Shown: positions 1-6,594, counted from the stretch's first letter. The stretch: DNA of 7,518 nucleotides from Bacteroidales bacterium (GCA_024401945.1 JAKSKC010000067.1:1-7518); one strand, 5' to 3'. Program-made: numbers and translations. Notes: a model not told the origin generated them from the letters alone.

Positions 1-442
1 ACGTGTGGGTCATAAGGTCGCGGATGGTGATATCAACATCCTCCCAGGGAGCGAAATCCGGAAGATACATCTTGACTTCGTCGGTGAGCCTGAGTTTTCC
101 CTGTTCGATGAGCTGCATGATGGAAATGGTCGTTCCCACACACTTGCTGAGCGATGCAAGGTCGAACTGGGTGCCGACCGTCATAACCTCTCTGGACGGC
201 ACAAGCTGGCGATACCCGTACGCCTTCTCAAAGACTACCTTGTCATCCTTGACCACGGCCACCACCGCACCGGGGGCGGCTCCCTGTTCAAGGGCTGCGT
301 TGATGACTGAATCGATCAGGGCCAGGCGGGAAGCATCCATCCCGACGCTTTCCGGTTTCACGTGCTTGAGTCCGTTGTCAGCCGGAGCTGCGGATGTAAG
401 GACTGCAATCGCCATTACGGCGGACAAAACAATGCGTTTCAT
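1..442 (-). CDS. Serine hydrolase, beta-lactamase/PBP4 (class C-like) family, exported, 3' end outside window
   Basis: Only the first 147 codons are present; the reading frame runs off the left edge. Residues 1 to about 20 form a signal peptide (MKR, a hydrophobic run, then a small-residue TSAAPA stretch), so the enzyme probably acts in the periplasm or is lipid-free secreted. The mature part matches the start of the beta-lactamase-related serine hydrolase family: a GAAPGAVVAVVKDDKVVF strand pair at about 55-71, then the catalytic SxxK motif S97-L-S-K100 in the context FDLASLSK, then LIEQGKLRLTDEV and DLMTHT, where this family normally continues THTSGL. The Tyr and C-terminal motifs lie outside the window, so substrate (D-Ala peptides, esters, beta-lactams) cannot be judged. 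It is the last visible gene of the minus-strand operon and starts 7 bp after the pdxB stop. No Shine-Dalgarno is visible; the ATG is preceded by an AT-rich stretch. Resistance function should not be assumed. Confidence 0.88.
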   Translation of the reverse strand, partial: MKRIVLSAVMAIAVLTSAAPADNGLKHVKPESVGMDASRLALIDSVINAALEQGAAPGAVVAVVKDDKVVFEKAYGYRQLVPSREVMTVGTQFDLASLSKCVGTTISIMQLIEQGKLRLTDEVKMYLPDFAPWEDVDITIRDLMTHT

Positions 443-449
443 ATGATTT

Positions 450-1481
450 TCAAATATAGAATTCCCTTCTGTAGTGATAATTCTTCCTCATCTCCTCGAA
501 TTCCTCCGGATTGGTCCTGAAAAGGAAATCATCGGTGAAGATGGGATAGTTGTATTGGATCAGGGAGGCTGTCTCCCCCTGTGATTTTCCGACAAAATCG
601 AGCCTGACCGCATCAAGGGACGGCAGATCCATATCCGGATAGAATTCGTACAGCCCGACTATCCCGAAGAAATGGGCCAGCGCCCGGACGGACATCGCGG
701 TGCCCATCAGCTTTCCCTGATACGAATATCCCGCGATGTGCGGGGTGGCTATGTCTACGAGTCCAAGAAGTTCCCGGTTGATATCCGGTTCTCCGTTCCA
801 GGTGTCTATTATCACCGGACCAAGTTTCGGGATTGCAGCCACGAGGGCCTCGTCCACAACGACCTCCCCCCTTGCGGCATTGATGAAGAATGCGCCCATC
901 TTCATCCTGGAGAAGAACCCTTCATCGGCCATACCCCTGGTCTGCGGTGTCAGAGGCACGTGAAGCGAGACTATATCCGAATCCCGGAGCAGGGTGTCCA
1001 GGTCCACGAACTGGCTTCCGCCTTCCCTTTCCGCCCGCGGAGGGTCGCAGAGAAGGACCTTGAAGCCGAGGAACCTCGCCATCGATTCGACACGTGACCC
1101 GACGTTGCCCACTCCGACGATGCCGAACACGAGGCCGTTCAGGTCTATCCCCCTCCGGGATGCGCTCCCGTACAGGGCGGAGAACACGTAGTTCATGACG
1201 CCTCCAGAGTTGCATCCGGCCGCATTCTGCACGAATATGCCCCTGGATTCACAGTACTGAAGGTCTATGTGGTCGGTCCCTATGGTCGCGGTGGCTATTA
1301 TCTTGACGGCGGTACCTTCCAGAAGAGCGGCGTTGCAGCAGGTGCGTGTACGTATCATAAGCGCGTCCGCATCGATGATATCGTCCCTGCAGATGGAGAC
1401 ACCGTCCTTGTAAAGCACCTGTGCAAAAGGTTCGAAAACCCCTTTTACAAAGGGAATTGCACTGTCTATAACGATTTTCAT
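450..1481 (-). CDS. pdxB: Erythronate-4-phosphate dehydrogenase
   Basis: PdxB oxidises 4-phosphoerythronate to 2-oxo-3-hydroxy-4-phosphobutanoate with NAD, the second step of the DXP-dependent pyridoxal 5'-phosphate pathway in the cytoplasm. The 343-residue protein aligns by eye with E. coli PdxB along its length: TATIGTDHID at 64-73, the Rossmann loop G123-V-G-N-V-G128, LLCDPPRA at 143-150, and the D-2-hydroxyacid dehydrogenase catalytic triad Arg204 (NAARGEVV), Glu231 (WNGEPD) and His248 (ATPHIAGY). The PdxB-specific C-terminal motif MRKNYHYRREF (331-341) separates it from SerA or other hydroxyacid dehydrogenases. It ends right after that motif, about 35 residues shorter than the 378-residue E. 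coli enzyme, so the extreme C-terminus is missing; I take this as lineage variation rather than damage. Its ATG overlaps the stop codon of the upstream DUF721 gene (ATGA), which suggests translational coupling. Confidence 0.95.
   Translation of the reverse strand: MKIVIDSAIPFVKGVFEPFAQVLYKDGVSICRDDIIDADALMIRTRTCCNAALLEGTAVKIIATATIGTDHIDLQYCESRGIFVQNAAGCNSGGVMNYVFSALYGSASRRGIDLNGLVFGIVGVGNVGSRVESMARFLGFKVLLCDPPRAEREGGSQFVDLDTLLRDSDIVSLHVPLTPQTRGMADEGFFSRMKMGAFFINAARGEVVVDEALVAAIPKLGPVIIDTWNGEPDINRELLGLVDIATPHIAGYSYQGKLMGTAMSVRALAHFFGIVGLYEFYPDMDLPSLDAVRLDFVGKSQGETASLIQYNYPIFTDDFLFRTNPEEFEEMRKNYHYRREFYI
1478..1481 (-). other. ATGA stop/start overlap joining the DUF721 gene and pdxB
   Basis: The plus-strand bases tcat read ATGA on the minus strand. 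The TGA ends the DUF721 gene and the ATG starts pdxB. This four-base overlap is a classic arrangement for reinitiation or translational coupling and fixes both the stop of one gene and the start of the other. Coupling is inferred from the geometry. Confidence 0.8.
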
Positions 1482-1804
1482 TTCAATTTCAGTTCTTTGA
1501 CCAGTCCCACTTTCGGGTCGTTGGGTATGAAGGAAGTGTCGGCGAGCAGCAGCGAGTTGATCCGGTCCACCAGCCCCTCCTTCTGCATCTGCAGGTGCAG
1601 TCTGGCCGCGGACGAGTTAAGGGTGATGTACAGGATTCCATCCCTGAAGAATTTCTTCACAGTGTACCCCGCAGCACCCGACGCTTCGTCCCAGGCGGCG
1701 AATATGAGCTGTGTATTGTGCCCTGCGCTCAAGCCTGAGCTGACCAGCATCTCATTGAGGACATCCCTGATGCTGACCGCCTGTTTCCTGCGGATCCTAT
1801 CCAT
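1478..1804 (-). CDS. DUF721 family protein (DciA-like)
   Basis: A 108-residue protein with the DUF721 pattern: a basic N-terminus with predicted helix (IRRKQAVSIRDVLNEML), a GL-containing turn, the hallmark W38 in FAAWDEASGAAGYTVKKFF, the strand DGILYITLNSSAARLHL at about 55-71, and a C-terminal helix ending in an IN motif (RINSLL). DUF721 includes DciA, which helps load the replicative helicase DnaB in bacteria lacking DnaC. Proteins of this short type in Bacteroidota are usually annotated only as DUF721, so the helicase role is family inference. It lies directly downstream of recF with an 8-bp overlap and upstream of pdxB with a 4-bp overlap; recF next to DUF721 is a recurring arrangement and supports a role in replication or repair. 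The start ATG at 1804 is the natural one because it begins the conserved basic N-terminus. Confidence 0.88.
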   Translation of the reverse strand: MDRIRRKQAVSIRDVLNEMLVSSGLSAGHNTQLIFAAWDEASGAAGYTVKKFFRDGILYITLNSSAARLHLQMQKEGLVDRINSLLLADTSFIPNDPKVGLVKELKLK

Positions 1805-2897
1805 CGGTTCTGGTGAAGACGCCTCCCTTCGTCTCGAAGCAGTGCCTGTCCGAGGTTATCCCGTCAAGCAGGCTGTCAATGCGGACCTTGTTCGAGTCCG
1901 TCAGGAATATCTGGCCGAAATCATTGCCGGACACCATCTCCAGGAGATTTGACACCCGCATCATGTCCAGTTTGTCGAACAGGTCGTCCAGAAGGAGCAG
2001 GGGCGGGAATCCGTACCTGCGCTTCATTATCTCGTACTGCGCGAACTTGAGGGACACGAGGAATGATTTCTGCTGCCCCTGGGAGCCGTACTTGCGTATA
2101 GGATGCCCGTTCATCGTGAATATGAAATCATCCCTGTGAATCCCGCCGGAAGTGAATCCCAATATGCGGTCCTTCTCCCTGGAATCCTGCAGGATTGTCC
2201 GGAGATCGCCGCGGGAGAGGTCGGACCTGTATTCTATCTGCACGGACTCCCGTTCAGACGAAAGCAGACCGTAATAGCGGCTCACGACAGGCACCAGGTC
2301 CTCGATGAACCTGAGCCTCTTCCCGTATATGTCGGATGCATAGAAAGCCATTCTGGAATCCACCACGTCGAGGAACGCCGGATCGGGTGAAGCCGATTTG
2401 AGCGCAGTGTTGCGGCTGGCCAGAAGATGGTTGTAGTGCTGCATGTCGTCGAGATAGGCGGGATCCATCTGCGAGAGCACAGTATTGACGAAACGTCTCC
2501 TTTCGTCTCCGCTGTCGCTTACGAGGGAGATGTCGGAAGGTGACACCATCACGACCGGCAGGACACCTATGTGTTCGCTGATCCTGTCATACTGCTTCCC
2601 GTCGCGACGGACCTTCTTCTCCCCGTTCTGCGACTGGACCGAGAATCTCGACACGGTTCCGTTCTCCATTCCGCATATCCCCGATACGCTGAGGGCATCC
2701 GTTCCGTAACGGTAGCAGAAACGGTCGCTCCTGCCCTGGGACGCCTTCGTCATCGACAGATACCATATCGCCTCCAGGAGATTGGTCTTCCCCTCCCCGT
2801 TGTCACCGCTTATGCAGTTGATATTCGGAGAGAAGTCAAGTTCCTGAAGTTCGATATTGCGGAAATCCCGTACGAACAGTTTCTGGAGAACAGGCAT
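1797..2897 (-). CDS. recF: DNA replication and repair protein RecF
   Basis: RecF is an SMC/ABC-like ATPase that binds gapped DNA and, with RecO and RecR, loads RecA during repair and replication restart. The 366-residue protein has the usual length and motif order. The N-terminus LFVRDFRNIELQELDFSP matches the family opening. Walker A is G31-D-N-G-E-G-K37-T38, followed by NLLEAIWYLS. SPSDISLVSDSGDERRRF (119-136) fits the RecF-specific block that normally contains RRRFLD. The ABC signature is S272-Q-G-Q-Q-K277 and Walker B with D-loop is LLLLDDLFDKLD at 300-311. A C-terminal ITDSN-like strand is present as FLTDSN. It starts 6 bp after the stop of the upstream membrane protein gene and its stop (TAG) lies inside the DUF721 gene. 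RecN, SMC and SbcC are excluded by length and by absence of a coiled-coil or hinge. No Shine-Dalgarno is seen before the ATG. Confidence 0.96.
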   Translation of the reverse strand: MPVLQKLFVRDFRNIELQELDFSPNINCISGDNGEGKTNLLEAIWYLSMTKASQGRSDRFCYRYGTDALSVSGICGMENGTVSRFSVQSQNGEKKVRRDGKQYDRISEHIGVLPVVMVSPSDISLVSDSGDERRRFVNTVLSQMDPAYLDDMQHYNHLLASRNTALKSASPDPAFLDVVDSRMAFYASDIYGKRLRFIEDLVPVVSRYYGLLSSERESVQIEYRSDLSRGDLRTILQDSREKDRILGFTSGGIHRDDFIFTMNGHPIRKYGSQGQQKSFLVSLKFAQYEIMKRRYGFPPLLLLDDLFDKLDMMRVSNLLEMVSGNDFGQIFLTDSNKVRIDSLLDGITSDRHCFETKGGVFTRTDG

Positions 2898-2903
2898 AAG
2901 GCA

Positions 2904-4013
2904 TCAGACCTTGAGGAAAATCTTCTTCTTATAGAGGAAATACAGGAAAAGCCACTGGAGGGCGATGTATGTCACAAGGTATACTATCCTTCCAGGGATC
3001 TCCGGACAGCGCTCGATCACTCCGCCCATAAGGAAATTGGTGGCCTGACCGAAACTGATGAGCCTCGGTGCCATGAATATGGTGATGGAGTTCATACCGA
3101 TCACCTTGAAGAAAAGCGTCCAGCCGTTCCAGCCCTTTACATCGATGATCCAGTAGAAGAGGGCGAACATCGCGAGTGAATAGCATCCGACCACGAGGAC
3201 GAAGGAACTGGTCCAGAGTTTCTTGTTTACAGGGAACCACCTGCTCCAGATGAGACCGACGACAAGCATCACAGCCGCGGCGGCGAACATCCAGAGAGTC
3301 TTCTTGTTGCCGTTTATCTTCTCTTCAGGGAGTCTTACGAACTCTCCTGTGAACATACCGAGCATTGCGGTGACTATGGCCGGAAGGGTGCTGAGGAGTC
3401 CCTCCGGATCGAATACTCCGTCACTGTAGATGTGGTTTGAGCCGAGGATGATCCTGTCTATGTAGCCCACAAGGCATCCTTCCCTCGAAAGAGGGTCCGC
3501 ACCAGGGGCATCCGGAGCCGGAATCATGCACAGGAACCAGTATCCGAGCAGGATGACTGCCGCAATCACGGCCCTGGCCTTAGGCTTGAAATTGATGAAT
3601 AAAAGGGCTGCGAACATCCAGGCGAGTCCGATTCGTCCGAGGACGCTGCACAGTCTCAGGGAATCGAAATGCAACTTGAGCAGACCGTTGCAGATGAGTC
3701 CGAACAGAACAAGTATGAGACCTCTGCTGATTATCTTCCTGTAAATGCCTCCCCTGCTGACTCCCTTGGCGCACTGCTTGGCGTAGGAGAACGGGAAGGA
3801 AATACCCGCGATGTAAAGGAACAGAGGGAAAATAGTGTCATGATGACGCAATCCGTTCCAGCTTACGTGGCCCATCTGCTGGGCGAGCCAGCAATCGGCC
3901 CCGTTCGGGAAAAGCTTGCATATAGCGACTACCAGAGAAGCGAATCCGATGATGAACAGCATATCGAACCCTCTTAGAGCGTCAAGGCTCTCCAATCTTT
4001 TGTTATTATCCAT
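2904..4013 (-). CDS. HGSNAT-like / DUF5009-type membrane acyltransferase
   Basis: A polytopic inner-membrane protein of 369 residues from the chosen start. The N-terminal signature RLESLDALRGFDML is shared by the heparan-alpha-glucosaminide N-acetyltransferase (HGSNAT), NagX and YeiB-like acyltransferases. It is followed by H49-VSWNGLRHHDTIFPLFLYIAG; the family SWNGL...D..FP.F.F..G motif is clear, and His49 corresponds to the histidine proposed as the acetyl acceptor in human HGSNAT. LRLCSVLGRIGLAW (119-132) is the LQRI-like motif. I count roughly ten hydrophobic segments, near 17-33, 60-76, 95-112, 125-140, 147-164, 206-222, 239-255, 269-290, 299-318 and 341-360. Members acetylate a terminal amino sugar across the membrane using cytosolic acetyl-CoA; the substrate here is unknown. 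An ATG at 4049 is possible but would lie inside the promoter, so 4013, which gives MDNNKRLESLDALRG, is preferred. It is the first gene of the minus-strand operon. Confidence 0.87.
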   Translation of the reverse strand: MDNNKRLESLDALRGFDMLFIIGFASLVVAICKLFPNGADCWLAQQMGHVSWNGLRHHDTIFPLFLYIAGISFPFSYAKQCAKGVSRGGIYRKIISRGLILVLFGLICNGLLKLHFDSLRLCSVLGRIGLAWMFAALLFINFKPKARAVIAAVILLGYWFLCMIPAPDAPGADPLSREGCLVGYIDRIILGSNHIYSDGVFDPEGLLSTLPAIVTAMLGMFTGEFVRLPEEKINGNKKTLWMFAAAAVMLVVGLIWSRWFPVNKKLWTSSFVLVVGCYSLAMFALFYWIIDVKGWNGWTLFFKVIGMNSITIFMAPRLISFGQATNFLMGGVIERCPEIPGRIVYLVTYIALQWLFLYFLYKKKIFLKV

Positions 4014-4038
4014 AAGGTCAACTTGTTTTGTTGTTCTG

Positions 4039-4046
4039 CAAATATA
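4039..4046 (-). promoter_or_regulatory. Predicted -7 element for the leftward acyltransferase-recF operon
   Basis: On the minus strand these bases read TATATTTG, an exact fit to the Bacteroidetes -7 consensus TAnnTTTG. A start site a few bases downstream (near 4033) would leave a leader of about 20 nucleotides before the ATG at 4013. I see no convincing -33 TTTG at the expected distance upstream, so the call rests on the -7 match, its position in the only gap and the divergent gene layout. Confidence 0.55.
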
Positions 4047-4056
4047 CATTTTTTCT

Positions 4057-4064
4057 TAAATTTG
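4057..4064 (+). promoter_or_regulatory. Predicted -7 element for the rightward DUF4301 gene
   Basis: The plus strand reads TAAATTTG, an exact TAnnTTTG match. TTG-rich bases at 4026-4033 (tttTG, TTG) could serve as the -33 element, though the spacing of about 23 bases is slightly long. Transcription would begin near 4070, which leaves about 15 nucleotides before the ATG at 4085 or about 39 before the ATG at 4109. It also argues against an upstream start at 4028. Confidence 0.55.
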
Positions 4065-4084
4065 CGGATACACGGATTCCCTTG

Positions 4085-5602
4085 ATGGAATATAATCACA
4101 ACCACAATATGGACAACACTAAAGCAAACTCACAGATTGAAAGGTTCAGGAAAGGATTTCCCTGGCTTGACATCATCGCGCCGGCCACTCCGGGCAGAGG
4201 GATAGAGGTTCTTGGCGGGGATGCGGCCGATGAATGCTGCAGCTACCTGGAAAAGGCGGAAGTTGCCGGAAAATGCAAATTCGTACCGGCCTCGGGAGCG
4301 GCCTCCAGGATGTTCAAGGATATCTATGCAGGAATCGAAAACGGAAACGCTGCGACGGAGAAACTTGCGGCCAATCTTGAGAGATTCGCATTCTATGACA
4401 GCGGGATTTTCGGCAAGGCGCCTTTCTCACAGTGCGACACAGCGAGAAAACTCCTCACGGACGAGGGCCTCGGCTACGGAAGCAAGCCGAAGGGGGTGCT
4501 GAAATTCCACCGCTACAAGGACGAAGTCCGCACCGCCATCGCGGAACATTTCGTGGAGGGTCAGGATTATATGCGCAATCCTGACGGGAGCGTCAACATA
4601 ACCGTAAGCATATCCGAAGAGCACCGGCAGCTGTTTGAAGAAGCCGTCGCAGCCGTGAAGGATACATACGAAAGGAAATACGGAGTACGCTACAACGTAC
4701 GCTTCACCTGCCAGGACAAGGAGACTGACACCATCGCGGTGACTCCGGACAACAGACCGTTCCTCAAGGACGACGGCAGCATCCTTACACGCCCCGCCGG
4801 GCACGGTGCGCTGATTTACAACCTGAACGCCATCGACGAGGAACTTGTGAGCATAAAGAACATCGACAATGTATGTCACGAGAGGCTCCAGGGTGAGACC
4901 TGCCGATGGAAGAAGGTCCTTATGGGACGCGCCCTCCAGCTCAGGGACAGGATATTCGGCTATATCTACGCACTCGACCAGATCGCCTCATCCCAGATAG
5001 TTAACCCTGCCCCGGCCGTCCTTCAGGCCTATATGCCTGTGCAGGAGGATGTCTGGGCCAGTGACGAGGTACAGGGCCTCTGCAACGAGATAGAGACCTT
5101 CCTGCGCGACGAACTCTGCATAACGATTCCGGAAGCGCACGACTGCAGGGACAGGGCTATGCTGCTCCGCTCCAAGCTCGACCGTCCGACACGGGTGTGC
5201 GGTATGGTACGGAATGAAGGCGAACCGGGAGGAGGTCCTTTCATAATCAGGGACAGCAAGGGGGCGACATCGCTGCAGATTCTGGAAAGCGTGCAGATCA
5301 ATCCCGGAGATGAAAGGGCGGTGAAAGCTCTTTCAGAGGCCACTCATTTCAACCCGGTTGACATAATATGCTGCATCCGTGACCATGAAGGGAAGAAATT
5401 CAATCTCCCGGACTTCGTTGACGAGGAAACCGGATTCATTTCATCCAAGAGCTGGCAGGGACGCGAACTCAAGGCCCTGGAACTGCCAGGACTCTGGAAT
5501 GGGGCGATGTCCGACTGGAACACTCTCTTCGTTGAGGTGCCGGCCGTGACTTTCAATCCTGTAAAAACGGTTCTGGACCTGCTGAGGGAGGCCCATCAAT
5601 AG
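4085..5602 (+). CDS. DUF4301 family protein, probable nucleotidyltransferase-like fold
   Basis: A soluble protein of 505 residues with no signal peptide or membrane segment, matching the approximately 500-residue DUF4301 family common in Bacteroidota. The family has no assigned function that I know of. Visible conserved blocks (numbered from 4085) are RFRKGFPWLDI..A.P at 21-35, VPASGAASRMFKD at 67-79, PKGVLKFHRY at 135-144, RPAGHGALIYNLN at 236-248, IKNIDNV at 257-263, GMVRNEGEPGGGPF at 373-385 and FNPVDIICCIRD at 422-433. The first block resembles the Gly-rich nucleotide loop, and PAGHG plus NIDN resemble the UDP-sugar pyrophosphorylase motifs PPGHGD and NIDNL, so a nucleotidyl transfer role is plausible but inferred. 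An ATG at 4109, with an A-rich upstream context, would give 497 residues and is an equally credible start. The gene is divergent from the acyltransferase operon and ends 7 bp inside the converging nuclease-like gene. Confidence 0.85.
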   Translation: MEYNHNHNMDNTKANSQIERFRKGFPWLDIIAPATPGRGIEVLGGDAADECCSYLEKAEVAGKCKFVPASGAASRMFKDIYAGIENGNAATEKLAANLERFAFYDSGIFGKAPFSQCDTARKLLTDEGLGYGSKPKGVLKFHRYKDEVRTAIAEHFVEGQDYMRNPDGSVNITVSISEEHRQLFEEAVAAVKDTYERKYGVRYNVRFTCQDKETDTIAVTPDNRPFLKDDGSILTRPAGHGALIYNLNAIDEELVSIKNIDNVCHERLQGETCRWKKVLMGRALQLRDRIFGYIYALDQIASSQIVNPAPAVLQAYMPVQEDVWASDEVQGLCNEIETFLRDELCITIPEAHDCRDRAMLLRSKLDRPTRVCGMVRNEGEPGGGPFIIRDSKGATSLQILESVQINPGDERAVKALSEATHFNPVDIICCIRDHEGKKFNLPDFVDEETGFISSKSWQGRELKALELPGLWNGAMSDWNTLFVEVPAVTFNPVKTVLDLLREAHQ

Positions 5603-6588
5603 ATTTTCCAGTCTACCACGATAGGAAGGTGGTCCGAAGGATGTGAGAAATTGCTCAGATGCTGCGGATCCCGGTAGTTCCTGACCCACCCCTCGCGGAG
5701 CACGTCGGCCGATTCCATCATCTTGAGCAGGGCCGGGGTCATATACACGAAATCAAGCCTCCTTCCGCTTATGATGGTGGACTGGAAGTCCGTTCCGTGT
5801 TCCTCCCACACCGCATCCCTGTACGGAGTGTTCCCGAGGATGTAGTCGTGTACAAGGAATGCGCTCGTATCAGCGGGATAGCCGTAATGTCCGTTGTCCA
5901 GTGAGGAGATTGCATTGAAATCGCCCATCATCATCCAGCATTCCGAGGTATCGGCCTTCTCGCTTAGGATGGTATGCTCGCAGATGTACTTCATCTCCTT
6001 CGCCCTGTAGAAATCCCCCTCCTTGGCAGCCCCGCTCCTGGCCCTGTCCTCAACAGGGATCCCGTAGTTGTAGCGCTGCGGCCAGGTATGCACCGTGACA
6101 ATGTTGAGCTTGCGCTTCCCTACCTCGACCGTCGCCCAGCCGGCACCGTGGCAGACCACGGAGTCAGGCCTGACCCCGAGGATGCGTTCCACGTTATGGA
6201 CAGGATATCTGGATGTTATGACCTGAGGGAAATCATCCCTGTGTCCTCCGATATAAACATAAGTGTGACCGTAGCGGGCTGCAAGTTCGTCCCAGTTGGA
6301 AACCAGGTAGCGGTCCATACTGTCCTCGAAACGGTCTGCCGTGCCTGTCCTGTATATGGACTGACCTTCCGCCCAGACGCAGATGTCGGGTTTCTGAGAC
6401 TTCACGAACTCCACGAAATTGTCGTAGTTGTTCCCCTGGTCTGACCACATTCCGTTCTGGATATTCCAGTAAAGCAGACGGAGATTCTGAGGTTTGCGCG
6501 CTTCCGCGGAAAAAGTCACGGCAAGCGAAAGGACCGTGAGAAGGATTAATCTGGAATGGAATTTCATAATGATGGCGGTCTTGTGCAT
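5596..6588 (-). CDS. Exported endonuclease/exonuclease/phosphatase (EEP) family protein
   Basis: A 330-residue metal-dependent phosphoesterase of the DNase I-like EEP superfamily. The catalytic motifs appear in order: WNIQNG (41-46, metal-binding Asn), VWAEGQ with Glu74, TVHTWP with His167, MGDFNA with Asp223 and Asn225, RRLDFVYMTP with Asp279, and SHPSDHLPIVVDW with Asp319-His320. Residues 8 to about 30 (MKFHSRLILLTVLSLAVTFSAEA) form a signal peptide, so it acts outside the cytoplasm. That limits a housekeeping DNA repair role such as ExoIII and leaves extracellular nuclease, phosphodiesterase or sugar/lipid phosphatase as options; the substrate is not evident. The ATG at 6588 is 6 bp after the stop of the transglycosylase gene and has an A-rich upstream stretch; an ATG at 6567 would give a more standard signal peptide. 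It is the downstream partner of that gene and its stop overlaps DUF4301 by 7 bp. Confidence 0.9.
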   Translation of the reverse strand: MHKTAIIMKFHSRLILLTVLSLAVTFSAEARKPQNLRLLYWNIQNGMWSDQGNNYDNFVEFVKSQKPDICVWAEGQSIYRTGTADRFEDSMDRYLVSNWDELAARYGHTYVYIGGHRDDFPQVITSRYPVHNVERILGVRPDSVVCHGAGWATVEVGKRKLNIVTVHTWPQRYNYGIPVEDRARSGAAKEGDFYRAKEMKYICEHTILSEKADTSECWMMMGDFNAISSLDNGHYGYPADTSAFLVHDYILGNTPYRDAVWEEHGTDFQSTIISGRRLDFVYMTPALLKMMESADVLREGWVRNYRDPQHLSNFSHPSDHLPIVVDWKIY

Positions 6589-6594
6589 TATTTT

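Noticed and set aside
3..446. Plus-strand open frame of 147 codons at the left edge
   Set aside because: The opposite strand encodes a signal peptide and SxxK serine hydrolase, so the plus frame is a shadow.
451..458. Minus-strand TATATTTG, a second exact TAnnTTTG, 8 bp upstream of the serine hydrolase start
   Set aside because: It lies in the last codons of pdxB, has no TTTG near the -33 distance, and would put the start site almost on the ATG (nearly leaderless). A few such matches are expected by chance in this window, so I did not call a promoter.
450..1481. Alternative identity as D-3-phosphoglycerate dehydrogenase (SerA)
   Set aside because: The C-terminal RKNYxxRREF motif and overall similarity match PdxB, and there is no ACT domain.
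1269..1952. Plus-strand open frame of 227 codons across pdxB, DUF721 and recF
   Set aside because: It is antisense to three firmly identified overlapping genes, crosses their boundaries, and shows no recognisable domain.
2571..3179. Plus-strand open frame of 202 codons opposite recF and the acyltransferase
   Set aside because: Antisense shadow of two confident genes, no protein family features and no promoter.
4014..4049. Upstream ATG at 4049 for the acyltransferase (adds MYICRTTKQVDL)
   Set aside because: The added residues are not typical of the family and the codons would overlap the -7 element; the ATG at 4013 gives the conserved RLESLDALRG N-terminus.
4028..4084. Upstream ATG at 4028 for DUF4301
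   Set aside because: It lies upstream of the predicted transcription start, and the extension (MLFCKYTFFLKFADTR) is just translated promoter sequence.
5974..6444. Plus-strand open frame of 156 codons opposite the EEP gene
   Set aside because: Antisense shadow; the minus strand holds all catalytic motifs of the EEP family.
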